Source of the DNA: Opisthocomus hoazin
Taxonomy: Eukaryota; Chordata; Aves; Opisthocomiformes; Opisthocomidae
NCBI RefSeq assembly: GCF_030867145.1
Contig: NC_134415.1
Span: 67,423,300 to 67,487,299, forward strand
Direction: 5' to 3'
Length of the DNA: 64,000 bases
How positions within the stretch are numbered: the stretch's first letter is position 1; each line of letters opens with the position of its first letter. This document shows positions 1 to 13,093 of this stretch, piece by piece. Position numbers and translations under genes: made by a program. The notes under the pieces are model-generated. The model ran no database searches. It saw only the letters and a list, made by a program, of their open reading frames with translations, and was not told where the DNA came from.

Positions 1-2414
1 GGTTATTAGAGTGAAGCTTGAGTCAGCCTTTCCATTCTAAAAAAACTGCTTTTAAGGAACTGCAGTTTAACCAGAGAATAAAACCCACTGTGAGCATGAT
101 GTGAAAAAATAATAACACTAGCAAGAGTGTGGATACCCTTTGGGCTGAGTGGTTCTTGAGTTCTTGAGGGCCCAGATTATTTGTTGGTTTTCCTTTCTCT
201 GTGAATAGGTTCCCCCCAGCTAGGATCACTGCTGTTTCTTTTTTCTCTGTGAACAGGTTCCTCCCAGCTAGAATCCCTGTTCCAGTGAGAACCAACTCAG
301 TCTAAGGAGGGGGTAAAATCAACTCGGAGATAATCAGTAAAGCAATGGGAGCTGCATTCCTTGCTCCCTGGGGGCTGACCTCAGGTGTGATGCTGTCCGG
401 GCCATTGCCCTCTTCCCTCCGGGATGGTAGCAAGTGAGGCTGCAGTGGGCAAGGTGAGGGGCCACGTGAGTGGGGTGGGCACCCACCTTGAGAAGGGACC
501 TGGGCAGGTTCAGTTCTTTCCTCTTTCACCTGGCCATGGGGGCCAGGTGGCTACGCAGCCTCTGTTTTGGCCACCAGGAAGTTCCATGCTGAATATGTTC
601 TTCATGAAGACTATTCAGGGCTTGTGATAAAATCCTTATTTTAGCTCACAGTGAGTAACACTAGAAATTGGGCTTTGCTTATTACCTTACCTCCATCAGC
701 TGCCGTGTGTCAGTGGCCTGTGGCAATTGCTGAGAATACGATCGCATTTCCTAAATCAGCATGCACATGCTGTTTGAGCAGAACAGACCCCTGCACTTGG
801 CTCCATTCTCCTCCCTCCCCCATTTTTTTTCTCCTTGTTTTGTTTTGCTTTAAGCGTGAGCAATTGTGAGGCATGGATGTCATTAAGAGTTTCTTTGCAT
901 GGGCTGCAGAAGCGTAATATATGCTCCAGTCATGGCTTGTACCATAAAACCAAATCAGACTAAAAGCTTTCCATGTGAGAAAGATAGCATTTGAAGCTGA
1001 TGCACACTTGTAAAGATAGCATTATAGGCTGCTCATGGGACATGCTGGTGAGACACAGGCAGTGGCCTCCCATGGCAACAAACCTCCGCAGCGCAGGGAC
1101 ATGCAGCCTTGCTCTGGCAGGAGAGCTGCTCTTAGGCACGCTTGCGAGGGTGGCAGGGACAGCCTGTGAAGACTCTGCCCTCCATGAACAGGGCTCCTGA
1201 ATAAAGGGGATGGGATCAGGTGCCGTAGGGATGTGCCAAGACACCCTAGCAGCTCCTACGCCCTGCAGCTGAAACAGGAACAAAAATCCATTTCACTGCT
1301 GCGAGCTCCTCTCCTTCCAGCAGCAATGAGTTGTGTATGGAGGGACTAAGCTGGCAGCTGGACCAGCATCTCCAGTCGCATCTCAAACCTCTCCTATGCA
1401 AAGCGCAGTTCGAGGGTGACAGGTCAGGACTGGCTGAAGGGGGTGACACAGAGAGCGTCATGCAGGTCCAGGATCCATCCTGCCACGAGCAGCAGCAACA
1501 GCTTTTGCGCCAAAGCGCGATTCACACAGCAATACGCATGCACTTGTCATCACTGCGACAGCACTCTGCACCGGTGAAAGAGAATATTCATACGCTGTTA
1601 AAAATCACACTCAGAAGATATCCATTTCAGTCTCTGTTCACTGCTGCCATTCCCATGATATAAACTGTTTATTCCAGGAGAAAAATAATACATATACACA
1701 CACACAAATAAATAAATGAAAACCACATTTTTAGCCCATTAGTGTGTTGCAATGGTAATGGATTGAATCAACTGCAGCTGATTGTTACTAAGGTTTCACC
1801 ATAACAGCTAACTATTTCCTGGAGAATTAATTTATTTAACTGTCTGAAAGTGGCAGGCATCGTATGGCAGTGAACTGCCTTACCCTCATGGGTTGCTAAA
1901 AGCAAACAGCTGTTGCCAAATGGCTGGGATGGCTCTCACGCACTCGGGTGGCACTTCTCGAATGGCCGGCTAGGTTCTCCGCTGAGCATGCCGGCTCCGA
2001 TGCCTTGAGGTGGTGTGGGGCATGGGGAGGGTCTTGGGTGCACGGGCATTCTGAAGGGACCTCAGGCGTGCCTGGTGTCTTGAGGTGGGTGAGGTGGTGG
2101 GCTGGGGGTGGGGCTGGTGGTCAGGAATCATGTGCGATGGGCAGGAAGCGAAAAGGTATGGCCATGCCTGTCACAGCCAGGGATCAGGAGCTGGACCTGC
2201 CGCGACCTAAGCTGGCAGCTCTTCAGCATCAGGTTGAAGACATGCTGGGATCACTTCATAGGCTCTGGATAATTAAGGCAGCAGAAGAAAATCACGTGTC
2301 TTTCTCTGCTCTTCTACTTGCAGCTAGGTTTGTGTGTCTCCTGCTAAGACTTGTCCTCTTCCAATGCGCCTCTGCCATGAGTGAAGACCATGCAGAACGA
2401 GAGGCTTGACATTC
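1..2414. other. 3' flanking DNA, no gene recognised
   Basis: Apart from the tandem repeat at 194-284 I see no supported gene. GC content is higher than further right, with G-quadruplex motifs at 2017-2038 and 2087-2113. Open frames of 60-150 codons here lack recognisable domains. Confidence 0.6.
194..284. repeat. Two-copy tandem repeat, 48-bp period
   Basis: TTTCTCTGTGAATAGGTTCC begins at 194 and its near copy TTTCTCTGTGAACAGGTTCC begins at 242. Similarity extends over about 42 bp of each unit. Confidence 0.8.
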
Positions 2415-3246
2415 TGTCAGGGGTTTTTGAGACACATCTCCCCTCCCACCCCATTTTGGGTGCGGGTGCCCAGGCGCTGGCAGCGAGGGGGTGCTGGGCA
2501 GCCTCTGTGAGGAGCGGCTGGGGCTGCCCAGAGCTGGATACAGCTGGTTCCAGGCAGCTCCAATGCACCCACAGCAGGGCACAGCCCAGCCCCGCAGCCA
2601 AGATGGCGGCACCCTGGGGAAAACATGTGCAAGAAAGGGCGGAAAACACCGCACAGGCAGAGGAGGAGGGAAGAAAAAGAGTGAAGCAGCAAGGGAAACA
2701 CCAAGACCAGACGAGGAGGAGCTCCGTGGTGGAGCAGATATCCACATCACAGCCCGTGGAGGACCCCATGCTGGGTCAGGTGGACGTTCCCTGGAGGAAC
2801 TGTGGCCTGTGGAGAGGAGTCCACACCGGGGCAGAGGAAAAGCATGAGGAGGAAGGAGCAACAGAGAGGAACCACTGTGTACTTACTGACTGCAGCTGCC
2901 ATAATCCCCCATCCCACCTGTGCTGCTCAGGGGACACAGAGGAGCTGGGAGTGAAGGAGTGAAGCTGGGTATGGGAATGAGGGGAGGAAAGGTGCTGGTT
3001 TGATGTTTGCCTTTTTGTTTCCCACTACCCAATGCGATGATTAAATATTTAATTGGCAATAAATTAATTTTCTCCAGGTGCAGCTTGTTTTCCCCATGAC
3101 AGTAAGTGCTAAGCAATCTGCTCGTCTTCATCTCCACCCGCAAGCTTTCTCGTTGCTGTTCTTCCTATTTCCCCGGTCCCACTGAGGGGAGGAGCGAGCG
3201 AGCAGCGGGGTGGGAGTTTTCTGCCAGCCAAGGCTAACCCACCATG
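2415..3246 (-). mobile_element. Solo LTR of an avian endogenous retrovirus (probable)
   Basis: On the minus strand this starts near 3246 with a GGTTAGCCTTGGCTGGCAG block, then the CGCTCGCTC and CCCAC pattern that opens a widespread bird LTR family. Mid-element it has the CTGCTCCACCACGGAGCTCC and CCTCCACGGGCTGTGATG stretch. It continues through a GCCGCCATCTTGG block toward about 2415. No internal gag/pol/env sequence is adjacent, so it looks like a recombination-derived solo LTR. Boundaries are approximate and no target duplication was identified. Open frames inside it are fortuitous. Confidence 0.6.
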
Positions 3247-3924
3247 CTCCCCCCAAAAACCCTGCAGAGAAGTCCTGCTGCTAAGTGCTCGGAGTTTGTC
3301 TGGCTATCCAGGAGGCTTCTAATGCTAGACACGATCTCCTTACACTAACCCGGCAAGCTGTGCTCAATGTGCCAGCCCTTAGCTCCACGAAGGGACAAAT
3401 CCATTCTGCTTCTTCCACAAACCCCTTGTGCTTATCTTTGTGCACAAGCTTTTAATGACAGTTTTCTGCTTCTGCTCCCACCCTGGAAGGACAACATTGC
3501 TTGCCCTGTGTCCTGCTGCTCTGCAAAAGCATATAGAATCTTCTGCCCACCTGCTCTCACAAAAGTGACAGTTTCTCCCTATCATGCTGACTGTAGACAG
3601 TGGCAGAGGGAAGCATTTGTAGCCCTGCCACCAAAGGGAGAGTGGCACGTCTGGCTGGGCTGCTACTTACGGTGACTCCCATGTGTGGATCTCGCTCTCC
3701 TACAGCCCTGGTATCCCACGTGGGCAGGATAGCAGGGCTGCAGGGACTCACTCGCCTCTGTGGCCTGTGGCATAACACTGGCATAACACTGCTGGAGCCC
3801 TCTTTTCTTTTTCCTGCAAAAGCTGTAAGGAGCTGCTACACTTGAAACGCTATTTGGGATCCTAATAAATTCACAGAGAGCAAAGGGCTGCAGTGGCAAT
3901 GAGGTAACAAAGAGATGTAAAAAG

Positions 3925-4347
3925 GGTTACGAAGATGATTAGGGGACTGGAGCACCTCTCCTACGAAGTAAGGCTGAGGAAGCTGGGCTTGCTTAGCCTA
4001 AAGAAAAGAAGGCTGAGAGGGAACCTTATAAATGCTTATAAATATCTCAAGAACATGGGGCCAGACTCTTTTCAGTGGTGCCCAGTGACAGGACAAGGGG
4101 AAACGGGCACAAACTGAAGCACAGGAAGTTCCGTCTGAACACGAGGAAGAACTTCACTCTGAGGTAATGGAGCACTGGAACAGGCTGCCCAGGGAGGTTG
4201 TGGAGTCTCCTTCTCTGGAGATATTCAGGACCCACCTGGACAAGGTCCTGTGCAGCCTGCTCTAGGTGACCTTGCTTCAGCATGGGGGTTGGACTAGATG
4301 ATCCACAGAGGTCCCTTCCAATCCCTAACATTCTGTGATTCTGTGAA
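3925..4347 (+). mobile_element. CR1 LINE 3' fragment (ATTCTGTG-tail type)
   Basis: This starts near GGGGACTGGAGCACCTCTCC and runs through the CR1 3' end to a tail of two ATTCTGTG units. It shares the CTACGAAGTAAGGCTGAGG variant with the copy at 59262-59700, which suggests the same subfamily. Confidence 0.92.
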
Positions 4348-6387
4348 AACCAGAGGGAAACGAGGAAGCAAACAGATCAGCCCGCAAAGACCCATGGACC
4401 AGAGTCGGTGGGACAGTTGGAGGAGGTAGCTGTATGAGGTAGGAGTTCAGAGCACAAAGAACACAAATCAGGCTGTGCTGTAAAAAAAGGAGAGATCCCT
4501 ACACACTGTCTAGGGAAAATGCCCTTTCTGGTTGCTGGTCTTTTCCCATGTCTCATCTTCCACTCCTCACCCTGCAGCCAACCGACCAACTAACCACAGC
4601 TTCTCAGTTGCAAAATCCTTTCTGGGCAGATTTCTTTCTCCAGAACCCTTCACAATGGGCATAGTAGTTTTAGTGCTGGGCAAAGAGAGGGGTGGTTTTT
4701 TTTTTTGTTTCTTCTTCCCTTCCCTTATTTTTCACTCACTTTTATTTTATGATTTCAGAAACGTTCCTCTTCACTCTTGGGACTGAACTGCAAACTTTTT
4801 GAATCAGAAAGCTAGAAACCAAGATCCTAACCCAGACAAGCTGAAAGCAAAGAACAAGGGCTTGGTATGCCAGCTGAGAGCCATAGTCACCAGACTCCTG
4901 CAATGGCTCAGACTTTTGTTCTGTCTGATCTGGTGGGCTCCTGATTCGCTCTTTCTCTAAACAGGACTAGAAATGTTCCATTCATTGACGCTGGTCTATG
5001 CAGTCTCAAAACACATTTTGGTTTCAATGAATCAACAATTTCTAATATTTTCCAAATAGTTTCAGTTGTTTTTCCTACTGTAGAAAAAGTGTGTGCTTCC
5101 TGGTGAAAGGCATAGTAGGCTGTGTAGTAGCCTAGGAAACATGAATCACTTTTCATTTGCTGCTCCTCTGCAGCACTTCATTTTCCCAGACGCTAAAGCA
5201 CAGCAGAAAAATCAAATCTAATTAACCTCCATTCTCAGCCTAACTCCTTGATATGATGTAGTCGATTTAAATCCTGTCCTTCATGCTTCTCTGTTCTCTT
5301 GCTTCAGGTTTATTGAAGTGCATATGTGAATTTCTAATAACCCATGTTTAGATGGATGTTTGATGACCAATTCATCTGGCAAATTGAGAAATGGTGCTTT
5401 GTGCAACAAAGGATTTTCTTTGCTTGTCCACTTAAAAATGAATTTGTGAAGCTTTCTGGTGATTTCTCTCGTTGCTTCCCAACCAGAAAAAAAAAAATCC
5501 TTCTTCATTTTTTATTCATGGTTTCAAGTCAGAGATTCAGTTTTTGGAAAATCAAGCTGTGAAACTGGTAGAAAAACTAACACGCAAAACCAAACTATTG
5601 AGATGTTGAGATGTTTTGACTTTCTCAGCATTCCTCCTAATGCCTGGGCTTCTGGCAACCAAAACAACTCCCTCAAATTTATAAACATTTGTAAAATGTT
5701 TCTGAATTCATTATTTGTTTGGAAAAAAGAAAATGGATCAAACAAGACAATGCTAAACCTGCATGCCCTGGAGATACTAATACATCAGCAAACAATGGAC
5801 AAGATGCATAAGAAATAATTCTATTCTAAATTTCTGCTTTGTTTTCCTTGGGGATTCACTATAGGTAATGGATAATGAGGAAGAGGTATTTTTGCACCCA
5901 AGTGAGGAAGAGGTCTTTCTCTGCCCATAAGTGCTCTCAGTGTAATGGTTCTACTTTACTTCAGTGCTGTGAATTGTCATGCGCAGAACATATTGACAGC
6001 CATTTATAGTATTGAGTTTCTCAGCAATGAGAAATGAAGCTAATGCTGTGCTAAAACCCAGACAAAAGCTTTTAGTAAAAAGCCCCAATAGCTAATTTTT
6101 ATCCTGATGTGAAAAGGGGAAAGTTCTGAAACCTCCCACAGTTTTAATGGAGAGGAAAACCATCTTCTGGCTACCTTTTATCTCACTCTCCTGAAATGGT
6201 ACTGAATATTGGCTCCTCTTTTCTAGAGTCACACGCAAATGTTAAAACTGCTGTTTTCTATGGGTCAGTGTGCTCAGTAGGTGGACTTTATTTGTATTTT
6301 GTCTGCCCTATTCTTGCTATATCTTCCTTTTGTTTCTAAAATTGGAGTAGAAGGCAAATGTACATACAGAACAGTTATCTGTGGAGA

Positions 6388-7156
6388 TTCCACAAGGCCA
6401 AATGTTGGGTCCTGTGCTTGGGTCACAACAACCCCATGCAATGCTCCAGGCTTGAGGAAGAGTGGCTGGAAAGCTGTCTACTGGAAAGGAACCTAGGGGT
6501 GTTGGTCGACAGCCAGCTGAACGTGAGCCAGCAGTGTGCCCAGGTGGCCAAGAAGGCCAACAGCATCCTGGCTTGTATCAGGAATAGTGCAGCCAGCAGG
6601 AGCAGGGAGGTGATCGTGCCCCTGTATGTGGCACTGGTGAGGCCGCACCTGGAGTACTGTGTTCAGTTTTGGGTCCCTCACTACAAGAAGGACACTGAGG
6701 TGCCGGGGCATGTCCAGAGAAGAGAAACAAAGTTGGCGAAGGGTCTAGAGCACAAGTCTTACAAGGAGCTTCTGAGGGAACTGGAGTTGTTTAGTCTGGA
6801 GAAGAGGAGGTTCTGGGAAGATATTTTTGCTCTCTACAACTACCTGAAAGGAGGCTCTAGCAACGTGAGTGTCGGTCTCTTTTCCCAAGTAACAAGTGAT
6901 AGGACTAGAGGAAACAGCCTCAAGCTGTGCCAGGGGAGGTTTAGATTGGATATTATGAAAAATTTCTTTACTGAAAGGGTTATCAAATTGGAACAGGCTG
7001 CCCAGGAAAGTGGAGTCACCATCCCTGAAAGAATTTAAAGACATGCAAATGTGGCACTCAGGCACACAGCTTAGTGGTGGACTTGGCAATGTTAGGTTTA
7101 CGATTGGACTTGGTGATCTTAAAGGTCTTTCCCAACCTAAATGATTCTATGATCTT
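6388..7156 (+). mobile_element. CR1 LINE 3' fragment
   Basis: This carries the C-terminal part of CR1 ORF2 ([17 protein letters not shown] and [14 protein letters not shown] segments), then the 3' UTR ending in ATTCTATG. It is 5'-truncated, and the frame is nearly open from 6358 to 7038 but not a gene. It lies in the EYA4 3' flank. Confidence 0.93.
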
Positions 7157-10100
7157 TGTAACAGACATGTTTTAATCTAACTCCTAGGAATAAACATCTA
7201 CTATTTACAGGCTGTCTCTTCTGGTTGAAGTGCTGTGGTTACCAAGGCTCTGACACTTACTGTGTTGTTCCCAAGATCATAATGTCACATCTGTGTGCTG
7301 GTAGTCCTGCGGTCCCAGTTTTGCCTTAAAGCCTATGCAAGCAGACAGTGGGGGGCCTACTTCCTTCAAACCAAGGTCAGCACCTCACATAGACATGAGT
7401 CACTGCTCCCAAAGATCTTTAAAAAGTTTCATGAGGTTCAGCTTTGATTGGAATGTCTTGCTTCTCTTCAGTAGCCCCGTCAGTCTTGCAAGAAACCCAC
7501 GTCCGTAAGAAGGACACTAGCATAACTTTAGTAGGTGAGCTAGTAAGGGAATTTAATTAAATTAATATACTATGTGTCTAGACCATCAAATTGGTTTGAT
7601 TTGTATTTTGCCCCAAGGACACCGCAACAAAGATGTTAGTTGTTGCTCAGGCTGCATCTGGAGCAAGGCACCTAGTGTTCTTGGTGAGGGAACCTGAGTG
7701 CAGAGGAGAGGGAGGTTCTTTCTAAAGGCTTCACCCTGCAAACAGTATGTGGATGAGCCAGTCTCTACCAGACGACACGGGCACGAGGTTGCTGGAGGCA
7801 CGAACCACAAAGGCAGCGTGGACATACTTAAAAAGAGTCCAAGGTCACGCTCAGTTCCTGTAAGAGACATCGTGCACGGAGGGTTTCAATCACAAACCAA
7901 GCATCTTACAACATGGTATAGTGCAGAAAATGACATTTCCAAGTGTATTTATTGAGAAATAGTAAAGATGTACATAATTTTACAAGCTTTCAATTTTAAT
8001 TTACATTTTCTTAAATTATGTAGGCCCTAATAAACTATAATCTGCTAACACATGACAGAGACCCTTGGCTTCAATTATACCTCCAAAATGCTGCTATTGC
8101 TGGGATTTTGGCTCATGTCACTTCAGCTCCTCTTCAGAGATACTAAACACCATATTCATTTAGAGCATATGCCTGGTATCAATCCTGTAAAGCAGAGATG
8201 ACTTTTGAACCAAAACCCTGGATCCAGATACAACCTCACAGCTAAACTCTAGTCTTCCTATTGTGGGCCAAGTCCATATTCTCCATAAACTCTGCAAATT
8301 CCAATTGGCTGCAGGATTTCATCTGCCCCGAGATGAAGGATGCTAGTATACAGGATTTTGATTTGGCCTCATCTCCCTTGTCAGTGCTTGCACTGGAACA
8401 CACTCTGCATCTGCTTTAGATGCAAACACTGCTGCTTACTCTGGATTCTAATAAAAACAGATCCGGGAGCTGGCTGCCACCTATTATCTTTGCACACCAT
8501 CTCAACAGGCATCTAAAAATAAGCATCATTTTTAGTTTTTCCTGTCCTATTTTACTGATATACTGAACTGCACAGTTATAGCTATTTAAGATACTGTCTT
8601 GTGACTGCATTCACACCGTATTTGTATTCTGCAAGCTGACTACTCAAATGCCTAATGAATGTTGAAGTTCTGTACTGACTGAGAACTGCTAGAGTATCAG
8701 CAAAAGGCATTATATCTATACTTCATTTGCCCAAAATACTTGCAGACATGACATTGTGCTCAATCATGGTTATTGAGGAGAGGCTGAAGGGAAGGCAGTT
8801 TCTCATTAATATGCTGTTGAATTAAAATGCGCTCCATGTCAGAATGACCAGCCTTCAGTTTAATCTGCTTAGGCCCCTCTGGAAAGGTCTGGTGTGACTA
8901 CATCTCTGCCTTGGTTATTTTCTCCTCTGTATTGCTCATGCAGGAAAATGTATCAGAGTAATTTCTCTCTACAAGGCAGGCGTGTAGTACACACTTTTAC
9001 TGAAAGATATATAACAATTGTTGATTAGCAAGAGAGTATTTGTGCTCTGCAATTTTGTTTTAGGATTTTTGTATTGTGAAGGCTTTTGAGCTAAATCCTT
9101 GAATTTTCTTTGTATGTACATTTTTGTGGATTATTTATTTTTAAATTTAACTTCTGCTATGGTAGCACACAGAATCCAACTTAAAATCAGAAAATTTTGT
9201 CGTGCTCTGTAAAACTTCCCTCCTTTTGCCTCCATCTCCTCTCTAGAAGTCCAGTATATTAACTGAGCCATACCTGCCACAGACAGCTAAGCACAACTCC
9301 AATGAAGGCACTGCAAACCTTTTATAAGAACCAACAGTTGTTGCTGGCCTATTTTTTGTTCTTGCATCTGATTAGGAAAAGAACACTGAAAAGCTGAACA
9401 AATAACTTGAGAAATAATATTGCTTCATGCATTTAAATAACACTATGACTTCTCCAGAAAAAATAAAAAAGGAAAAGTAAGCCAGTTCATCATATCAATT
9501 TTTTGTTTTATAAAGGCTTTGATGTTGAGATTCTCATGCAATGTTATGATGCTGGAACTTGAGAAGGGCTTTGTTTGAACAATTTTCCTATTCCAGTAGA
9601 AATACTTTCTTCCCACCTGAAAAACTATAAAAAGCTGTTACTACAGCTTTTTATGAAAAATGTACTTCCAGGCCAAATTTGACTGGACAAGTACTGTAAA
9701 TATAAAGAACACGTGCATCGTTCTTACTTTTTGGACACACAAATCTATCACCCAAATAGCTAGTGCATAATGATTTCATATGTGACAAGTCTCATGCAAT
9801 GGCTTTAAACTGCCCAGTGATAACAAATTATCATCAGTTTGTTGTGTGGTGACTTGTATATCCAATTCGAACACAGCAAAGAAATCCCATTTTTATGAAT
9901 TTATAGAGGAGTTTTGCCTTGGACTTTGAGTGGCTGGAGGCTTTCACCTACCAACTAACTTTCATAAAACCTATAAAGTTTAAATCAACAAAGTTACTAC
10001 CTGGTAACTAGACATATGGTGGCTTCACAGCACAGAGAGGGAAGCTCTTCACCTCAGTGCTGACTACTGTGCTTGTGTAGGCATCCTGGAGTTTACATTT

Positions 10101-10420
10101 CTCGTGCACACACCTCTTCATGCAGCCAAAGCACAGGCAACCTCTCCACATGCAGTGTCAAAAATCAAAAATTCATCTTCTGCTGTAAGAGACAAATCAT
10201 TTGCTGTTGTTTCAGAGTGATCAAGCTGCACATGGAGCGCTAGGGACCCTGCGTGCAACATGGACCTTACTCATTTTCCAAAGCTGAAAGGTAGCATGTT
10301 CAAAACTTACAAGGCAATTATCACCGTATGGTCCGTAATTTTTAATAGACACAATGAAAATTATGGTAATATATTTCTCAATATTTCTTCATGAAAATCC
10401 CCTCCTTATCCTTTCCTCAG

Positions 10421-10488
10421 ATGCCTGACGTGCTATTGAAATTTCTGACTCAAAAACATTTAGGGTTGCTCCTGTGTAGTATTGCTGT
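10421..10488. repeat. 68-bp direct repeat, left flank of CR1
   Basis: This sequence begins ATGCCTGACG and recurs at 13094-13161 with 6 mismatches over 68 bp (about 91% identity, counted by eye). It abuts the truncated CR1 5' end, so it behaves like one half of an unusually long target-site duplication. Confidence 0.85.
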
Positions 10489-13093
10489 TTAAGAATAGCC
10501 ACAAGCAGGTTGAAAGCCTATCGGTAAGAATCAGAGACCGAGGCAACAAGCGGAACCTGGTAGTGGGTGTCTACTACAGGCCGCCTGATCAAAGGGAGCC
10601 TACTGATGAAGCCTTCTTCCTCCAGCTCCAGAAGGCTTCGCACTCACAGTCTCTCGTCCTGCTGGGGGACTTCAACCACCCCGACATCTGATGGAAAAGT
10701 AGCACAGTCAGCGGTAGGCAATCCAGGAGATTCCTAGAATGCATTGAGGATAACTTTTTAAGCCAGGTTATTGACACCCCTACGTGGGGGGATGCAATAC
10801 TGGACCTGATGCTCACCAGTGCAAGTGAGCTCATCGGTGGCGTCAAGATTGGAGGCAGCCTGGGCTGCAGTGATCATGCATTGGTGGAGTTCACAGTCCT
10901 GAGGGATATGGGAAAGGTGAGGAGTATGGTCAGGACCCTAAACTTTAGGAAAGCCAACTTCCAGCTCTTCAGGGAGTTAGTGGGAAACCGTCCTCAGGGA
11001 AAGGGGGACAGAACAGAGCTGGCAGATCTTTAAGGATGCTTTCCACAGAGCGCAGGAGCTCTCAGTCCCCAGGTGTAAGAAGTCAGGCGAGGAAGCGAAG
11101 AGATCGGCATGGCTGAGCCGAGAACTGCTGGTCAACTTTAAGGGCAAGACGGAACTGCACAGACAATGGAAGCAGGGACAGGTATCTTGGGAAGAGTACA
11201 GGGATTCTGCCTGGTTGTGTAGGGATGAGGTCAGGAGGGCCAAGGCGCAGCTGGGGCTGAACTTGGCAACAGATGCTAAGAATAACAAGAAGGGCTTCTA
11301 CAGGTATGTCAGCCAGGGAAAGAAGGTTAAAGAAAGCATACCTCCCCCTATGAGCAGCTGAGGAGAAGGCTGAGGTACTCAACAAATTTTTTGCCTCAGT
11401 CTTCACTGGCAACCTCTCTCTTTGCCCCTCCCCAGTTGATGGACTGCAATATGGGGTCCAGAGGGGCAAAGACCTTCCCACTGTAATGGAACACCAGGTC
11501 TGGAACCACCTGAGGAACCTGCACATACATAAGTCTATGGGACCTAACGAGATGCATCCCAGATTCCTGAGGGAATTGGCTGATGTCATTGCCAAGCCAC
11601 TCTCCGTGATATTCGAAAGGTCATGGCAGTCAGGTGCAGTCCCTGGTGACTGGAAGAAGGGAAACATTGTGCACATTTTTAAAAAGGGTAGGAAGGAGGA
11701 CCCTGGGAACTACCAACCTGCCAGCCTCACCTCTGTGCCTGGGAAGATCAAGGAGAAAATCCTCCTAGAAGCTATGCTGAGGCACATGGAAGACAGGAAG
11801 GTGATTCCAGACAGCCAGCATGGCTTCACCACAGGCAAGTCCTGCCTGACCAACCTAGTGGCTTCCTATGATGGCGTGACTACATCACTGGACAAGGGAA
11901 GAGCAATGGATGTGATCTATCTGGACTTCTGTAAAGCCTTCCACACAGTCCCTCACAACATCCTTCTCTCTAAACTGGAGAGATATGGATTCGATGGGTG
12001 GACTGTTCGGTGGCTAAGGAATTGGTTGGCAGGTTGCAGCCAGAGGGTATTTGTCAATGGCTCGATGTCCAAGTGGACGCTGGTGACGAGTGGTGTCCCT
12101 CAGTGGTCCGTACTGGGACTGGTGCTGTTTAACATTTTTATCAATGACTTCGACAGCGAGATCGCATGCACCCTCAGCAAGGTTGCAGACGACACCAAGT
12201 TGAGTGATGCAGTTGACACACCAGAAGGACGGGATGTCAACCAGAGGGAGCTGGACAAGTTTGAGAAATGGGCCTGTGTGAACCTCATGAGGTTCAACAA
12301 GGTGAAATGCAAGGTCCTGCATCTGGGCTGGGGCAACCCCCACTATCAATACAGGCTGGGGGATGAGGGGATTGATAGCAGCCCTGCCGAGAAAGACTTG
12401 GGGGTACTGGTGGATGAAAAACTTGACATGAGCCACCAATGTGCGCTCGCAGCCCAGAAGGCCAACCATGTCCGGGGCTGCATCAGGACAAGCGTGGCCA
12501 GCAGGGCGAGGGAAGTGATTCTGCCCCTCTACTCTGCTCTGGTGAGACACCACCTGGAGTCCTGCGTCCAGCTCTGGAGCCCCCGGCACAAGAAGGACAT
12601 GGACCTGTTGGAGCGAGTCCAAAGGAGGGCTACAAAAATGATCTGGGGGCTGGAGCACCTCTCCTGTGAGGAAAGGCTGAGGCAGTTGAGATTGTTCAGC
12701 CTGGAGAAGAGAAGGCTGTGGCGAGACCTTACAGCAGCCTTCTAGTACCTGAAGGGGTCCTATAGGGAAGATGGGGAAAATCTTTTCAGCAGGGCTTGCT
12801 GTGATAGGACAAGGAGCAATGGCTTTAAACTAAGAGAGGGTAGCTTTAGACTAGATACAAGGGATAAATTTTTTACGATAAGGGTAGTGAAACACTGGAA
12901 CAGATTGCCCAGAGAAGTAGTGAAGGCCTCATCCCTGGAAACATTCAAGGCCAGGTTGGACGGGGCTCTGAGCACCCTGGTCTAGTTGAAGATGTCCCTG
13001 CTCACTGCAGGGCTGTTGAGCTAGATGACCTCTAAAGATCACTTCCAAACCAAAGCATTCTATGATTCTATGATTCTATAATTCTATGATTCT
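10489..13093 (+). mobile_element. CR1 LINE, 5'-truncated, decayed EN-RT open frames
   Basis: This non-LTR retrotransposon copy begins inside the endonuclease domain (VVGVYYRPP, LLGDFNHPDI, later GCSDHALVEF with the SDH catalytic motif) and runs through reverse transcriptase. RT landmarks in the 11486-12745 frame are [36 protein letters not shown] and VADDTKL. It is inactive. There is a TGA at 10689-10691, a frame change between 11033 and 11486, a TAG at 12743-12745, Trp in place of the usual Gly of the PQGS motif, and Val in place of the Phe/Tyr of the ADD box. The 3' end is a run of ATTCTATG-type 8-mers. It is antisense to EYA4 and lies just past its 3' end. Confidence 0.95.

Larger units (their letters stand above)
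3247..10420. other. 3' flanking DNA between LTR and large CR1
   Basis: Two CR1 fragments (3925-4347 and 6388-7156) are the only identified elements. The stretches 4348-6387 and 7157-10420 are AT-rich with no supported coding sequence. A perfect 12-bp-stem hairpin lies at 9627-9654. Confidence 0.6.

Noticed and set aside
2292..2962. Several overlapping open frames of about 90-190 codons on both strands
   Set aside because: They fall in the GC-rich solo LTR, where stops are rare. No frame shows a recognisable domain or splice pattern.
6358..7038. A 226-codon open frame
   Set aside because: It is the ORF2 C-terminal remnant of a CR1 fragment.
11486..12745. A 419-codon open frame, the longest in the window
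   Set aside because: It is the reverse transcriptase region of a decayed CR1 element, with altered RT motifs, a frame change upstream and an in-frame stop; not a host gene.
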